Notes: generated from the sequence alone by a model not told the origin. A stretch of 64,000 nt of DNA from Shimia aestuarii (GCF_022814865.1 NZ_JAKVRD010000001.1:1-64000), one strand, 5' to 3'. Shown: positions 20,832 to 30,366, counted from the first letter of the stretch. Program-made: numbers and translations.

Positions 20832-21017
20832 TTACTTGGCCTTACAGGTGTTGATCCCGAGGATCGAATAGAGCGCGCAATTGCCCATCAGTCCGGTCGC
20901 CAGCGGAATGATCCCGATCAGGCCCCACATGCTTCCCCCGGTGATCGGAAGCAGCAAGAGCGCAATCCCAACAATGATACGCAGCGCGCGATCGATAGTG
21001 CCAACATTTCGGGTCAT
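20832..21017 (-). CDS. DUF2892 (YgaP-type) small membrane protein
   Basis: A 61-residue protein beginning MTRNVGTIDRALRIIVGIAL, with two hydrophobic helices and the conserved GLIGIIPLATGLMGNCALY segment of DUF2892. In YgaP this domain anchors a rhodanese; stand-alone copies are common in sulfide-related operons. AGGAG lies seven bases upstream of the ATG at 21017. A palindromic AT-rich element lies just upstream (21043-21057). Confidence 0.88.
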   Translation of the reverse strand: MTRNVGTIDRALRIIVGIALLLLPITGGSMWGLIGIIPLATGLMGNCALYSILGINTCKAK

Positions 21018-21042
21018 CACGAATCTCCTGAATTGGTATATA

Positions 21043-21057
21043 ATATATTCGATATAT
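21043..21057 (-). promoter_or_regulatory. AT-rich inverted repeat upstream of DUF2892 gene
   Basis: ATATAT-TCG-ATATAT, perfect 6-bp arms, 26 bp before the start codon in an otherwise GC-rich region. It resembles the AT-rich operators of ArsR-type sulfide sensors of the BigR/YgaV class, which control DUF2892 genes elsewhere. No regulator gene is in the window. Confidence 0.4.
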
Positions 21058-21167
21058 AGCACATTTCCCGCAAAAAACCCGGCATCAAATGTCACATCTT
21101 CGCGCGCCCGGTTTGCCAGCACCGCCCCCGCCCCCTATCCTGTGCATGACGCGACAGGAGACACCTC

Positions 21168-21758
21168 ATGACAGACATCCAGCGCATTCAATCTCAGGGC
21201 GTGCACCACATCACGCTCACCGGCGCAGACCGCCAAACTTCGATTGATTTCTGGGAAGGGGTGCTCGGCATGCCCTTCATCTTCGACCAACCCAATCTCG
21301 ACGACCCGGACGAAGGCCACCTCTATTTCGATCCCGGTGATGGACGGCTGATCACCATCTTCACCAACGAAACCCGCAAGCCAGATCGTAGGCGCACACC
21401 GATGGAACCGGGCTGTGTCCACCATCTCGCCTTCAACGTGAGCCGGGCCAGCTTCCTGCTCGCAGCCGAACGGCTCGAGGCGCGCGGTATCGGCCATTCC
21501 GGCGTCAAGGATCGTGGCTTTATGGATTCGATCTATTTCAAGGATCCGCTCGGCCTCCTGATCGAACTGGCCTGCTATAAATTCGAACCGCCCGTTGGCT
21601 GCACCCATGCCGACGTGATGATCCGCGCCCACCGCATCCGTGTCGCGGCCGGGGATTACAACATCGCCGAACCGCATCTCGCCGCCGCCATCGAAGAGCT
21701 GGTCCTCGCCCGACAGGACTCGCTTTCCAAAGATCGCGGCCCGCGCAATCCGTTCTGA
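21168..21758 (+). CDS. VOC (glyoxalase/dioxygenase superfamily) protein
   Basis: A 196-residue protein beginning MTDIQRIQSQGVHHITLTGAD. Metal-ligand candidates of the vicinal-oxygen-chelate fold are the His pair in GVHHITL, CVHHLAF, and Glu in LLIELACYKFE. The family includes glyoxalases, extradiol dioxygenases and fosfomycin-type enzymes; this member's substrate cannot be told. The C-terminal 40 residues (ADVMIRAHRIRVAAGDYN) extend beyond a single VOC domain. A hairpin follows at 21767-21820. Confidence 0.82.
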   Translation: MTDIQRIQSQGVHHITLTGADRQTSIDFWEGVLGMPFIFDQPNLDDPDEGHLYFDPGDGRLITIFTNETRKPDRRRTPMEPGCVHHLAFNVSRASFLLAAERLEARGIGHSGVKDRGFMDSIYFKDPLGLLIELACYKFEPPVGCTHADVMIRAHRIRVAAGDYNIAEPHLAAAIEELVLARQDSLSKDRGPRNPF

Positions 21759-21766
21759 AACCAGTC

Positions 21767-21820
21767 TCGCGGGAAGGTGGGCGGGGCGTCTTTGCCAAAA
21801 GAGCGCCCGCCCTCCCGCGA
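21767..21820. terminator. Long hairpin after VOC gene
   Basis: Outer arms TCGCGGGA / TCCCGCGA plus inner GGTGGGCG / CGCCCGCC pairs. There is no long T run, so it may be a weak terminator or an RNA-stabilising structure. Confidence 0.5.
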
Positions 21821-21969
21821 AAACCACACCACCGCAATACCGACGTCATACCGACGCGATACAGACCCCCGTTTTTCGCGACTTTGCCCCCCTTTCCCTA
21901 GCTCTGAAACCATGGCAACGTCGCGCCATGACTCGCGCCGCCACCGGCCCAAGACAGACTGAAAAACGC

Positions 21970-23046
21970 ATGAACGATTTCCTCGTGATCGGCGGCGGCA
22001 TCGCCGGAACGTCCGCAGCCGCCCGTCTCGCCCAGCTTGGCAAGACCCTTCTTCTCGAACGCGAACCCGCGCTCGGCTATCACGCCTCTGGCCGGTCGGC
22101 GGCCCTGTTCGAGGCGAACTATGGCCTCGACTCCACCGTTGCCCTGTCTAAGGCGAGCGCCGATTTTCACACCAACGCCCACGGTGGGTTCCTGTCGCCG
22201 CGTGGCCTGATGCTTGTGGGTAAATCTGAGGACGCCGCCGCCTTTGAGGCGGCCTGCATTGACCTCAACATGGACCCGATCCCGCTTGCCCGCGCCTTTG
22301 ACATGGTGCCGATCCTGAACCCCGATGTGATCGGCTTTGCCGCCTATCACGACGAAGCCTATGACGTGGACACCGACCGCGAAATTCAGGTCTTTGCCTC
22401 AATCGTGCGCGACAACGGCGGCGCGGTCATCACGGGCCAGGACGTCACCGCCATCCGCCGCACCCAAAGCGGCTGGAGCGTGACCTCGAACGGCACCGAC
22501 CACGAGGCCCGCACCCTCGTCAACGCCGCCGGAGCATGGGTCGACGTGATCGCCCGCATGGCCGGGATCAAACCCCTCGGTTTTACCCCGTTGCGCCGCT
22601 CGATGGCGCGCTTGCCCGCGCCAGGTGGCCATGATGTGAGCAAATGGCCGATGATTATCGGCGCGCACGAAGATTGGTACGCCAAACCCGACGCCGGGAA
22701 ATTCCTTGTCTCGCCTGCCGACGAAGACCTGCAAGACCCCTATGACGCTTGGGCCGATGACATGGTGCTGGCCGAGGGTCTTGCCCGCTACGAAGAATAC
22801 GTCACCGAACCCGTGACCCGCCTCGAAGGCAGTTGGGCCGGGCTTCGCACCTTTGCGCCGGACCGCAACCTCGTGATCGGCCCGGCTTCTGACGATCCCG
22901 CGTTCCTTTGGTTCGCCGGGCAAGGCGGCTACGGGTTCCAAACGGCCCCCGCCGCATCGCAGCTTCTGGCCGATATCGTCTCTGGTGCGCCGTCCGAACT
23001 CGACGAGACAACCCGCGCCGCCCTTGATCCGCATAGGTTTGCCTGA
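21970..23046 (+). CDS. FAD-dependent oxidoreductase (DAO family)
   Basis: A 358-residue flavoprotein starting MNDFLVIGGGIAGTSAAARL, a Rossmann GxGxxG dinucleotide-binding motif at residues 8-13. Further marks are YHASGRSAALFEANYG, LVNAAGAWVDVIARMAG and the C-terminal FLWFAGQGGYGFQTAPAAS, all typical of D-amino-acid/glycine-oxidase-like DAO enzymes. It probably oxidises an amine or amino acid; the substrate is unknown. It shares one base with the downstream DUF938 gene (TGATG), so the two are translationally coupled. Confidence 0.88.
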   Translation: MNDFLVIGGGIAGTSAAARLAQLGKTLLLEREPALGYHASGRSAALFEANYGLDSTVALSKASADFHTNAHGGFLSPRGLMLVGKSEDAAAFEAACIDLNMDPIPLARAFDMVPILNPDVIGFAAYHDEAYDVDTDREIQVFASIVRDNGGAVITGQDVTAIRRTQSGWSVTSNGTDHEARTLVNAAGAWVDVIARMAGIKPLGFTPLRRSMARLPAPGGHDVSKWPMIIGAHEDWYAKPDAGKFLVSPADEDLQDPYDAWADDMVLAEGLARYEEYVTEPVTRLEGSWAGLRTFAPDRNLVIGPASDDPAFLWFAGQGGYGFQTAPAASQLLADIVSGAPSELDETTRAALDPHRFA

Positions 23047-23708
23047 TGCCCAAACGCCTGAACCTGCCCGATAGCGCCTCAGTCGCCACGCCCGATGCCG
23101 AAGGCCGCCTCTTTGCCCCCTCCGCCGCGCGCAACGCCGAAGCCATCGTCTCGCTTATAGGGGATGTCGCAGGCGAAATGACCGGCGTCGCGCTCGAGAT
23201 CGCCTCCGGCACGGGCCAGCATATCGCCGCACTGGCAGCAGCCCTCCCCGGTCTCCACTGGCAACCAAGCGATATCGACGCCGAGCGCCGCAAAAGCATT
23301 GACGCCTACGCGGCATCGGCCAACCTTCCGAACCTCTCCCCCGCCATCGCGCTCGATGCGACAAGCCCCGGTTGGGGCGCGGAACATGGCGGCAAGTCCT
23401 TCATCTGCCTTGCCAATCTCCTGCATCTCATCTCCACGAAAGAGGCCCGCATCCTGATCTCCGAAGCCGCCGAAGCCCTTGCTCCGGGTGGCCGCCTGAT
23501 GATCTACGGCCCCTTCATGCGCGATGAAGAACTGACAAGTGCGGGCGACGAAGCCTTTCACGCAAGCCTCGTCTCACAAGACCCCGAGATTGGGTACAAG
23601 AGCGATTTCGACGTCGTCGAATGGGGGCTGTCTTCTTGGCTCGATTACGAGGATATGGTGGAAATGCCGGCGAATAATCTCGCGATCCTCTGGCGCAAAC
23701 CGGGCTGA
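23046..23708 (+). CDS. DUF938 family SAM-dependent methyltransferase-like protein
   Basis: A 220-residue class I methyltransferase fold: motif I ALEIASGTGQHIAALAAALP (about 49-68), acidic WQPSDIDAERRKSI, and post-motif GGRLMIYGPFMRDEEL. DUF938 members are widespread in proteobacteria with no settled substrate. Coupled to the FAD oxidoreductase. Confidence 0.88.
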   Translation: MPKRLNLPDSASVATPDAEGRLFAPSAARNAEAIVSLIGDVAGEMTGVALEIASGTGQHIAALAAALPGLHWQPSDIDAERRKSIDAYAASANLPNLSPAIALDATSPGWGAEHGGKSFICLANLLHLISTKEARILISEAAEALAPGGRLMIYGPFMRDEELTSAGDEAFHASLVSQDPEIGYKSDFDVVEWGLSSWLDYEDMVEMPANNLAILWRKPG

Positions 23709-23810
23709 CGCGAGGAACGCCAGCTTTTCAAAGGTCTATCTGATCTTAATCAAAGAACACACAGGCGAAGCATGGTCTCCAACCGATGAACACAATCATT
23801 GGAGACGCCC

Positions 23811-24149
23811 ATGTCCTGGAATGACACGCTCGACAAGACTCGCAACCAACTGCGCGCCCTGAACAAGACCATCCCCGATACGACCCGCGCTTTCGGTGCC
23901 CTCGGCAAGGCGGTAAAGGAAGGTGGCGTTCTCGAATTCAAGCAGAAGGAATTCGTTGCTCTCGGCATCGCGGTCGCGGTCAAATGCGAGGCTTGCATCG
24001 CCCTGCATATCGAGGCGCTGGTGCGTGCCGGTGCGACCCGCGAAGAGGTCGGCGACGTGCTCGCCATGACGATCCAGATGGGGGGTGGCCCGGCCATGAT
24101 GTATGCCGCCAAGGCGCTCGAGTGCTACGACGCGCTGACCAAAGAATGA
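23811..24149 (+). CDS. Carboxymuconolactone decarboxylase / AhpD-like protein
   Basis: A 112-residue helical protein beginning MSWNDTLDKTRNQL. The AhpD-type redox motif is KCEACIALHIEAL (CxxC then His, residues about 60-72), with GGGPAMMYAAKALE near the end. Such proteins act in peroxide reduction or as CMD-fold hydrolases; the CxxC/His favours a thiol peroxidase-like role. The start at 23811 has GGAG seven bases upstream. Confidence 0.9.
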   Translation: MSWNDTLDKTRNQLRALNKTIPDTTRAFGALGKAVKEGGVLEFKQKEFVALGIAVAVKCEACIALHIEALVRAGATREEVGDVLAMTIQMGGGPAMMYAAKALECYDALTKE

Positions 24150-24156
24150 GCATGAA

Positions 24157-24177
24157 AGGGCCGCTTCACGCGGCCCT
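24157..24177 (+). terminator. Hairpin after AhpD-like gene
   Basis: AGGGCCGC / GCGGCCCT stem with TTCAC loop, eight bases after the stop. No U-tract follows. Confidence 0.5.
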
Positions 24178-24273
24178 CGAGACGCCTGCGGCAAGGCGCC
24201 TGATTTTCCCCTGAAATGGATCGACATTCCCTGATCTAATCGTCGCGACGATACAAAGAAGTGGAATTTCAGA

Positions 24274-24870
24274 ATGTCGATTCTCTCTCTCCTGCAACAA
24301 GCCCAGAACGGTCAGGGCCTCGCCAATGTCGCCTCCCAGTTCGGGATCGGCACCGACAAGGCCGCCGAAATTGCCGAGATGCTCGCCCCCGCGATTAGCG
24401 GCGCAGCCAAGCAAAAAGCCGCCTCGGGCGGACTGGATGCGCTGCTCGGCAATTTCCAAGGCGAAGCGCAAGGCGCGCTATTCGAAGATGCCTCAGCCGC
24501 CGCATCCTCCGAAGGTCAGGCCCAAGGCGCCGCATTCCTCGACTCGCTCCTCGGAGGTCAGGAAGGCCGCGCTGCGCTCGAAGGTGTCGCCGCCGAGAAA
24601 TCCGGGCTCGACTTCTCCATGGTGCAGCAGATCCTACCCGCCCTCGCCGCAATGGCCCAAGGCGGAATGCAAAAGTCGCTTCCCGATGACTCGATCTCGT
24701 CGATGCTCGGCGGAGCGTCCTCTGGTGGTGGTGGTCTGCTCGGCATGGCGGCAGGTCTCTTGGGCGGCGGCGCGAAAGGCGGGCCCGATCTTTCTATGCT
24801 GACCAATATGCTCGACGATGACGGAGACGGCTCGGTCGTCGATGATCTGCTCGGCAAGTTCCTCAAGTAA
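24274..24870 (+). CDS. YidB/DUF937-like protein
   Basis: A 198-residue acidic, Ala/Gly-rich protein starting MSILSLLQQAQNGQGLANVA. Two related halves are visible: an N-terminal IGTDKAAEIAEMLAPAIS and a central FSMVQQILPALAAMAQGG. A glycine-rich linker (GGASSGGGGLLG) precedes the end LDDDGDGSVVDDLLGKFLK, whose DDDGDGS loop looks like a calcium-binding or EF-hand-type turn. DUF937 has no known function. Confidence 0.8.
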   Translation: MSILSLLQQAQNGQGLANVASQFGIGTDKAAEIAEMLAPAISGAAKQKAASGGLDALLGNFQGEAQGALFEDASAAASSEGQAQGAAFLDSLLGGQEGRAALEGVAAEKSGLDFSMVQQILPALAAMAQGGMQKSLPDDSISSMLGGASSGGGGLLGMAAGLLGGGAKGGPDLSMLTNMLDDDGDGSVVDDLLGKFLK

Positions 24871-24883
24871 GACGCGGGTTCGG

Positions 24884-24903
24884 CCCCGGCCTACGCGCCG
24901 GGG
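24884..24903. terminator. Shared hairpin between convergent genes
   Basis: CCCCGGC / GCCGGGG stem with CTACGC loop, exactly between the YidB-like gene and the stop of the minus-strand membrane gene. Confidence 0.55.
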
Positions 24904-25698
24904 TCAGGCCGCGCGCGGCTTTGCCCACATCCGAACCACAAGGACGAACCCGCCCAAAAGCATCATCGGCAGGATCAGGATTCGGAACACAAAGACCGAC
25001 AGGATCGTCACATAGCTCGCGATCAACGCGTCCGCCCGATCGACAAGCGCAGAGGCCAACCGGGAATACTCCTTGGCGTCCTCCCATACGCTCCAGCCCC
25101 GTGCATCTTCCTCCACGACGACGGGCGCAATAGAGCCGGTGATCTCTTCGAGAAGGGCCTCGTTCTCGGCCCAGACGTCGCGCGTCATGGCATCGGCAAA
25201 GAGGCTTGCCAAGACGAAGGCCAGTGGCACCGCCACGCCCAGTATCGCCCCATACCAGCCAAGGCTACGCGTGATCTCCGTCACCCGCCGCCCGGCCCCC
25301 ATGCGCTTTTCAAGAAGCCACACGATCAACGCCACCCCCACAAGCGCCGCCCCAACCGCACTCGCCGGGCCAAGCGCAACCGAGAGAATGCCGGTCACCA
25401 CCATCACGTAAAAAACGATATCCGAGATGCGCTCGACCGTGTCGTCGATGGGTTCGAGCACCTTGAAGGGCTGCGCCGTGCCCTGCACGACAAGCGATCC
25501 GCCGACCTCGATCTCCTGCGCAGCCGAAAGAAAAGCATTCACACCGCGCAGCGAGACATAAAGAACCGCGCTCGAGGTGGCGATATCCTCGGCATAGGTT
25601 TCGGCCTGCCGGACAAGGGGGTTGCGATCGAAAAACGCCATGGCAACAAGAGCTGCCATGGCGATCACGAAGAGGATTATCTGGCGCGAAGCGCGCAT
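24904..25698 (-). CDS. Hypothetical multi-helix membrane protein
   Basis: A 264-residue protein with an N-terminal helix (QIILFVIAMAALVAMAFF), a periplasmic-looking 60-residue segment, three central helices (FYVMVVTGILSVALG, GAALVGVALIVWLL, WYGAILGVAVPLAFVLASLF) and a C-terminal one (FRILILPMMLLGGFVLVV). No family recognised. Its ATG directly abuts the stop codon of the GcvT-family dehydrogenase with no spacer, so it is almost certainly co-translated and may be linked to that enzyme's function. Confidence 0.75.
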   Translation of the reverse strand: MRASRQIILFVIAMAALVAMAFFDRNPLVRQAETYAEDIATSSAVLYVSLRGVNAFLSAAQEIEVGGSLVVQGTAQPFKVLEPIDDTVERISDIVFYVMVVTGILSVALGPASAVGAALVGVALIVWLLEKRMGAGRRVTEITRSLGWYGAILGVAVPLAFVLASLFADAMTRDVWAENEALLEEITGSIAPVVVEEDARGWSVWEDAKEYSRLASALVDRADALIASYVTILSVFVFRILILPMMLLGGFVLVVRMWAKPRAA

Positions 25699-28206
25699 CT
25701 AGCCATCCTTGCGGATCGTTTCGTTCTTCGGGTCATAGGGGCTGTCGCAGGTCACGACCGCATCCCAGAGCTTATCAAGCATCTTAACCTTCAGCTTCGT
25801 CCCTTCAACCGCGAGTTCCGGGCGCACATAGCCCATGCCGATGCTCTTCTCGAACGCGACCGAGTAGCCGCCCGAGGTCAAGCGTCCCACGCGGGTGCCA
25901 TCCTCAGCATAGAGCACCTCACGGCCCCAAGGGTCTGCATCCTCCGGACCATCGATGAGCACGGTGACACATTTCGAGCGAATGCCCTTGGCGACCATCT
26001 CATCCTTGCCGTTGAAATCCTTCTCGAGGTCGATGAACCGCGGCAGGTCGGCTTCCGCCGGGGTCGCATCACGGCCAAGCTCGTTGCCGAATGCACGATA
26101 GGATTTCTCCTGACGCAACCAGTTCTGAGCCCGCGCCCCGACGAGTTTCATACCGTGCTTCTCGCCCGCTTTGTTGAGCAGATCCCAAAGGTAGTTCTGC
26201 ATCTCGATCGGGTGGTGAAGCTCCCAGCCAAGCTCGCCGGTATAGGCCACGCGGATCGCGCGCACCGGGCACATGCCAAGCTCGATATCGCGCGCAGAAA
26301 GCCACGGGAACCGTTTGTTGGAAAGCGCGGTCTCCGGGTCTGCGTCGCTGATGATTTCCTTGAGAACATCGCGCGATTTCGGGCCCGCGATGGCAAAGAC
26401 GCCCCATTGCGTGGTCACATCCTGGATCTCGATATAGCCGAACTCTTCGGCCTTCTCGGCGGCTGCCTTGCGCAGGTAATCGGCGTCGTATTCGGTCCAT
26501 GCACCGGCTGAGACGAGATAATAGTCATCCTCGCCGCGCCGCACGATGGTGTATTCCGTGCGCGTCGTGCCTGCCGACGTAAGCGCATAAGTCAGGTTGA
26601 TGCGTCCCACCTTCGGAAGCTTGTTGCAGGTGAACCAGTCGAGGAACTGCGTCGCGCCGGGGCCTTTGACCACGTGCTTGGTAAAGGCGGTGGCGTCGAT
26701 CAGGCCAACGCCTTCACGGATCGCCTTGGCCTCGTCCACGGCATATTGCCACCAGCCACCGCGGCGGAAGCTACGCGCATCGTGATCGAAGTTTTCCGGT
26801 GCATCGAGCGGCCCGTAATAGTTCGGACGCTCCCAACCGTTGACCCAACCAAACTGCGCGCCTTTCGCCTTCTGGCGGTCAAACGCCGGCGCGGTGCGCA
26901 GCGGACGACATGCCGGGCGCTCTTCGTCCGGGTGGTGCAGGATGTAGACGTGCTCGTAGCATTCTTCGTTCTTGCGTGCCGCAAACTCGGTGGTCATCCA
27001 GTTCTGCGAATACCGTTTCGGGTCGAGGCTCGCCATGTCGATCTCGGCTTCGCCGTCGACCATCATCTGTGCGAGGTAGTAGCCCGTGCCGCCTGCTGCG
27101 GTGATCCCGAAGGAGAAGCCTTCGGCAAGCCACATGTTTTGCAGCCCCGGTGCCGGGCCAACCAGCGGGTTGCCGTCCGGCGTATAACAGATCGGACCGT
27201 TGAAATCGTCCTTGAGACCGGATTCGGCACAGGACGGCACGCGCTCGGCCATCGCCATGTATTGCTCGGCAATCCGGTCAAGGTCGAGCGGGAAAAGGTC
27301 GGCGCGGAAGCTATCCGGCACACCATGTTCGAAGCGCGCAGGCGCACCGCGTTCGTAGATGCCGAGGATCCAGCCGCCGCGCTCTTCACGGGCATAGGAT
27401 TCATTGTCCGCATCGCGCACGACGGGGTGCTCGGGATTGCCCGCTTCGCGCCATTTGACGAGTTCCGGATCCTTGTCCATGACGATGAACGTATGCTCAA
27501 CCGGGATCGCGGGCATCTTGATGCCAAGCATCTTGGCGGTGCGCTGCGCGTGGTTGCCCGATGCAGTCACGACATGCTCGGCAGTGATGACAACCTGCTC
27601 GTCGGATTCGACAAGGTTGCCGCCCTTCTCGACCATCTTGGTGCAGGTGACTTCCCAATGGGTGCCGGTCCAGTGGAAGGCATCGGCCTGAAGCTTCCGA
27701 ACGATCTCGACGCCACGCTGACGTGCGCCCTTGGCCATCGCCTGGGTCACATCGGCGGGGTTAATGTAGCCATCCTCGGTGTGATAGATCGCCCCCTTGA
27801 GATCGTCGGTCTGGATCAGCGGCCAACGTGCCTTGATCTCGTCCGGGGTCAGCCACTCATAGGCGACGCCACAGGTCTCTGCGGTAGACGCATAAAGCAT
27901 GTATTCGTCCATACGCTCTTGCGTCTGCGCCATGCGCAGGTTGCCGACAACCGCAAAGCCGGCATTGAGGCCCGTTTCCTCTTCGAGGGTCTTGTAGAAG
28001 TCGACCGAGTACTGGTGAATATGCGTGGTCGCATAGGACATGTTGAACAACGGCAAAAGGCCGGCTGCGTGCCATGTGCTGCCACTGGTGAGCTCATCGC
28101 GTTCAATGAGCATCACGTCGTCCCAGCCAGCCTTGGCCAGGTGATAGGCAATGGAGGTGCCGACGGCACCGCCGCCGACGATCAGAGCTTTGACTTGGGT
28201 TTTCAT
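25699..28206 (-). CDS. GcvT-family FAD-dependent dehydrogenase (dimethylglycine/sarcosine dehydrogenase-like)
   Basis: An 835-residue two-part enzyme. The N-terminal FAD domain has ALIVGGGAVGTSIAYHLAKAG and SGSTWHAAGLLP, whose His is the covalent-FAD residue in dimethylglycine and sarcosine dehydrogenases. The C-terminal half is a GcvT/folate-binding aminomethyltransferase fold (GVFAIAGPKSRDVLKEI; GELGWELHHPIEMQNYLW; YSVAFEKSIGMGYV). It would demethylate a glycine-betaine breakdown product or a related methylated amine and pass the C1 unit to tetrahydrofolate. The exact substrate is uncertain, as roseobacters carry many paralogues. Followed without a gap by a membrane protein gene. Confidence 0.9.
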   Translation of the reverse strand: MKTQVKALIVGGGAVGTSIAYHLAKAGWDDVMLIERDELTSGSTWHAAGLLPLFNMSYATTHIHQYSVDFYKTLEEETGLNAGFAVVGNLRMAQTQERMDEYMLYASTAETCGVAYEWLTPDEIKARWPLIQTDDLKGAIYHTEDGYINPADVTQAMAKGARQRGVEIVRKLQADAFHWTGTHWEVTCTKMVEKGGNLVESDEQVVITAEHVVTASGNHAQRTAKMLGIKMPAIPVEHTFIVMDKDPELVKWREAGNPEHPVVRDADNESYAREERGGWILGIYERGAPARFEHGVPDSFRADLFPLDLDRIAEQYMAMAERVPSCAESGLKDDFNGPICYTPDGNPLVGPAPGLQNMWLAEGFSFGITAAGGTGYYLAQMMVDGEAEIDMASLDPKRYSQNWMTTEFAARKNEECYEHVYILHHPDEERPACRPLRTAPAFDRQKAKGAQFGWVNGWERPNYYGPLDAPENFDHDARSFRRGGWWQYAVDEAKAIREGVGLIDATAFTKHVVKGPGATQFLDWFTCNKLPKVGRINLTYALTSAGTTRTEYTIVRRGEDDYYLVSAGAWTEYDADYLRKAAAEKAEEFGYIEIQDVTTQWGVFAIAGPKSRDVLKEIISDADPETALSNKRFPWLSARDIELGMCPVRAIRVAYTGELGWELHHPIEMQNYLWDLLNKAGEKHGMKLVGARAQNWLRQEKSYRAFGNELGRDATPAEADLPRFIDLEKDFNGKDEMVAKGIRSKCVTVLIDGPEDADPWGREVLYAEDGTRVGRLTSGGYSVAFEKSIGMGYVRPELAVEGTKLKVKMLDKLWDAVVTCDSPYDPKNETIRKDG

Positions 28207-28343
28207 GTCCTACCGACTCCCGAGGAATTATCTTGCCACACCCTGACAAAACAATGATCCTCGCGGCGGTTTCAGCCGACCGAAAATCGCCGAAAACCGA
28301 CCCATCGGCGCGGAATGACATTTTTTCGCCGCGCGACCAGCCG

Positions 28344-28484
28344 TTATTGTAGCGTCTCGACCTCGATCTTGCCCGGCTTGAAGGCATAGCCCGCCATCTC
28401 CTGAGGCGGTTCAACTTGGGCTTGGTAGGCCGCCATGGCAAAGAGGAACCCGGCGCTTAGCAAGAAGAGAAAGGGTTTGCGCAT
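28344..28484 (-). CDS. Small membrane/secreted peptide
   Basis: A 46-residue product starting MRKPFLFLLSAGFLFAMAAY, an uncleaved anchor or signal peptide followed by a short Pro/Glu-containing tail ending in EVETLQ. GAGG lies about ten bases upstream. It is on the same strand as the dehydrogenase gene 137 bp away. Function unknown; small size keeps confidence modest. Confidence 0.5.
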   Translation of the reverse strand: MRKPFLFLLSAGFLFAMAAYQAQVEPPQEMAGYAFKPGKIEVETLQ

Positions 28485-28679
28485 TGTCTCAATCCTCACA
28501 TCGTTGCCCCCATGACGAAGAGTCTCGCACGGCAACACGGCGCTCTCACGGAGGAATTGCGGCATCGTTCAGGCAATGACGCTGCGCCCGTAGTATCACG
28601 GCTTCCCGCTATAGCGCTTGCCGCAGCGCAGCGCCCCCTGCTAAGAAAACACGCAGAAAGACCGGAGACTGCGCACCTT

Positions 28680-29525
28680 ATGAAAACCTGCCGCACCATC
28701 GCCGATTGCCGCGCTGCCGTGGCCGAATTCCGCCGCGCCGGGGAAAGCGTTGGCCTCGTGCCGACCATGGGTTTCCTGCACGAAGGCCATATGGCGCTGG
28801 TCGCCGCCGCCAAATCCGCGGCCGATCGCGTCGTCGTCACGATTTTCGTCAATCCGACACAGTTCGGCGAGGCCGCGGACCTCGACGCCTACCCCCGAGA
28901 CGAGGCGCGCGACCTTGCCATGCTCGAAGCGGCGGGCGTCGATCTCGTGCTGATCCCATCGGTCGAAGAGGTCTACCCCGAGGGGGATGAAACCATTGTC
29001 GAGACCACGCGCATGGCCAATATGCTGCATGGTCTCGTGCGCCCCGGCCATTTCCGCGGCGTGACCACCGTCGTTGCGCGTCTCTTCAACTTCGTGCAGC
29101 CCGACATCGCCTGTTTCGGCGAAAAGGACTATCAACAACTTCAGGTCATCAAGCGCATGACCCGCGATCTCGCCTTCCCGATCAAGATTCGCGGCGTGCC
29201 GACAGTGCGCGAACCGGATGGCCTCGCCATGTCCTCGCGCAACGTCCGCCTCAGCGCCGAGGACCGGAAAGCCGGCCTCGTGCTCTCCAGCGCGCTCGAT
29301 GCTGCAGAACAGGCAGCACGCCAGGGCACCACCATCGAAGCCCTGCACAGCCTCATCTCCGACACCATACATGCCGAACCCCGCGCAACCCTGCGCGGGC
29401 TCGACATCGTGGGCGCCGAAGATCTCTCCGATCTCTCCGGCCCCCTCACCACCCCCGCCGCCATCATGCTTTCGGCTGAATTCGGCGGCATTCTTCTGAT
29501 TGATCAAAGGGTCGTCACACCATGA
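28680..29525 (+). CDS. panC: Pantothenate synthetase (pantoate-beta-alanine ligase)
   Basis: A 281-residue enzyme joining pantoate and beta-alanine with ATP to give pantothenate, the precursor of CoA. Start [20 protein letters not shown]. Signature [15 protein letters not shown] (HIGH-like motif, about 27-41), [33 protein letters not shown] and [11 protein letters not shown] (KMSKS-like). Frame is open further upstream, but the family start is the ATG at 28680. Overlaps panB by four bases. Confidence 0.95.
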   Translation: MKTCRTIADCRAAVAEFRRAGESVGLVPTMGFLHEGHMALVAAAKSAADRVVVTIFVNPTQFGEAADLDAYPRDEARDLAMLEAAGVDLVLIPSVEEVYPEGDETIVETTRMANMLHGLVRPGHFRGVTTVVARLFNFVQPDIACFGEKDYQQLQVIKRMTRDLAFPIKIRGVPTVREPDGLAMSSRNVRLSAEDRKAGLVLSSALDAAEQAARQGTTIEALHSLISDTIHAEPRATLRGLDIVGAEDLSDLSGPLTTPAAIMLSAEFGGILLIDQRVVTP

Positions 29526-30331
29526 GCACTCAAGCCAAAATCCGCCGCAACACCGTTCCCCAGATCGCTGCGCGCAAAGGGGGCGAGCCCATCGTGTCGC
29601 TGACCTCCTACCACGCCCACACCGCCGCCATCGTCGACAAATACGCCGACTTCATCCTCGTCGGCGATAGCCTCGGCATGGTGATGCACGGCATGGAAAG
29701 CACCGTCGGCGTGCCCCTCGACTTGATGATTATGCACGGCAAGGCCGTGGTGCGCGGCACGCAAAAGGCGCTGATCGTCGTCGACATGCCCTTCGGCACC
29801 TATGAGGAAAGCCCCGGCGTTGCCTTTCGCAATGCCGCCAAGATCATGAAGGAAACCGGCTGCGGCGCGGTGAAGCTCGAAGGCGGCAAGCGCATGGCCG
29901 AAACCATCCGCTTCCTCGTCGAGCGCGGCATCCCCGTCATGGCCCATATCGGCCTCACCCCGCAGTCGAGCCATGTGATGGGCGGCTTCAAGACGCAAGG
30001 CCGCGATGAAGAGAGCTGGGCCGAACACGAAGAAGACGCCAAGGCCGTCGCCGAGGCGGGTGCCTTCTCGATCGTGCTCGAAGGCATGGTCGAACCGCTC
30101 GCCGCAAAAATCACCAAACAGATCGACATTCCCACCATCGGCATCGGTGCGTCGGCTGAATGCGACGGGCAAATCCTCGTCCTTGAAGATATGCTTGGCC
30201 TGAACGAATGGACCCCAAAATTCGTCAAGGTTTATGGCGATCTCGGCCCCGCCATCGAACGCGCCGTCGAGCAATACGCCGAAGAGGTCAAGGACCGCTC
30301 CTTCCCCGGCGAAGATCAGGTCTACCGCTGA
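29522..30331 (+). CDS. panB: 3-methyl-2-oxobutanoate hydroxymethyltransferase
   Basis: A 269-residue TIM-barrel enzyme making ketopantoate from 2-oxoisovalerate and methylene-THF. Marks: [65 protein letters not shown] and [20 protein letters not shown]. Coupled to panC (ATGA), ending in a terminator. Confidence 0.96.
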   Translation: MSTQAKIRRNTVPQIAARKGGEPIVSLTSYHAHTAAIVDKYADFILVGDSLGMVMHGMESTVGVPLDLMIMHGKAVVRGTQKALIVVDMPFGTYEESPGVAFRNAAKIMKETGCGAVKLEGGKRMAETIRFLVERGIPVMAHIGLTPQSSHVMGGFKTQGRDEESWAEHEEDAKAVAEAGAFSIVLEGMVEPLAAKITKQIDIPTIGIGASAECDGQILVLEDMLGLNEWTPKFVKVYGDLGPAIERAVEQYAEEVKDRSFPGEDQVYR

Positions 30332-30339
30332 ATGCACAA

Positions 30340-30366
30340 AGGGCGCCCTAACCGGCGCCCTTTCTT
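30340..30366 (+). terminator. Rho-independent terminator after panB
   Basis: AAAGGGCGCC / GGCGCCCTTT with a short loop, eight bases after the stop, merging into a repeat family B copy. Confidence 0.85.
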
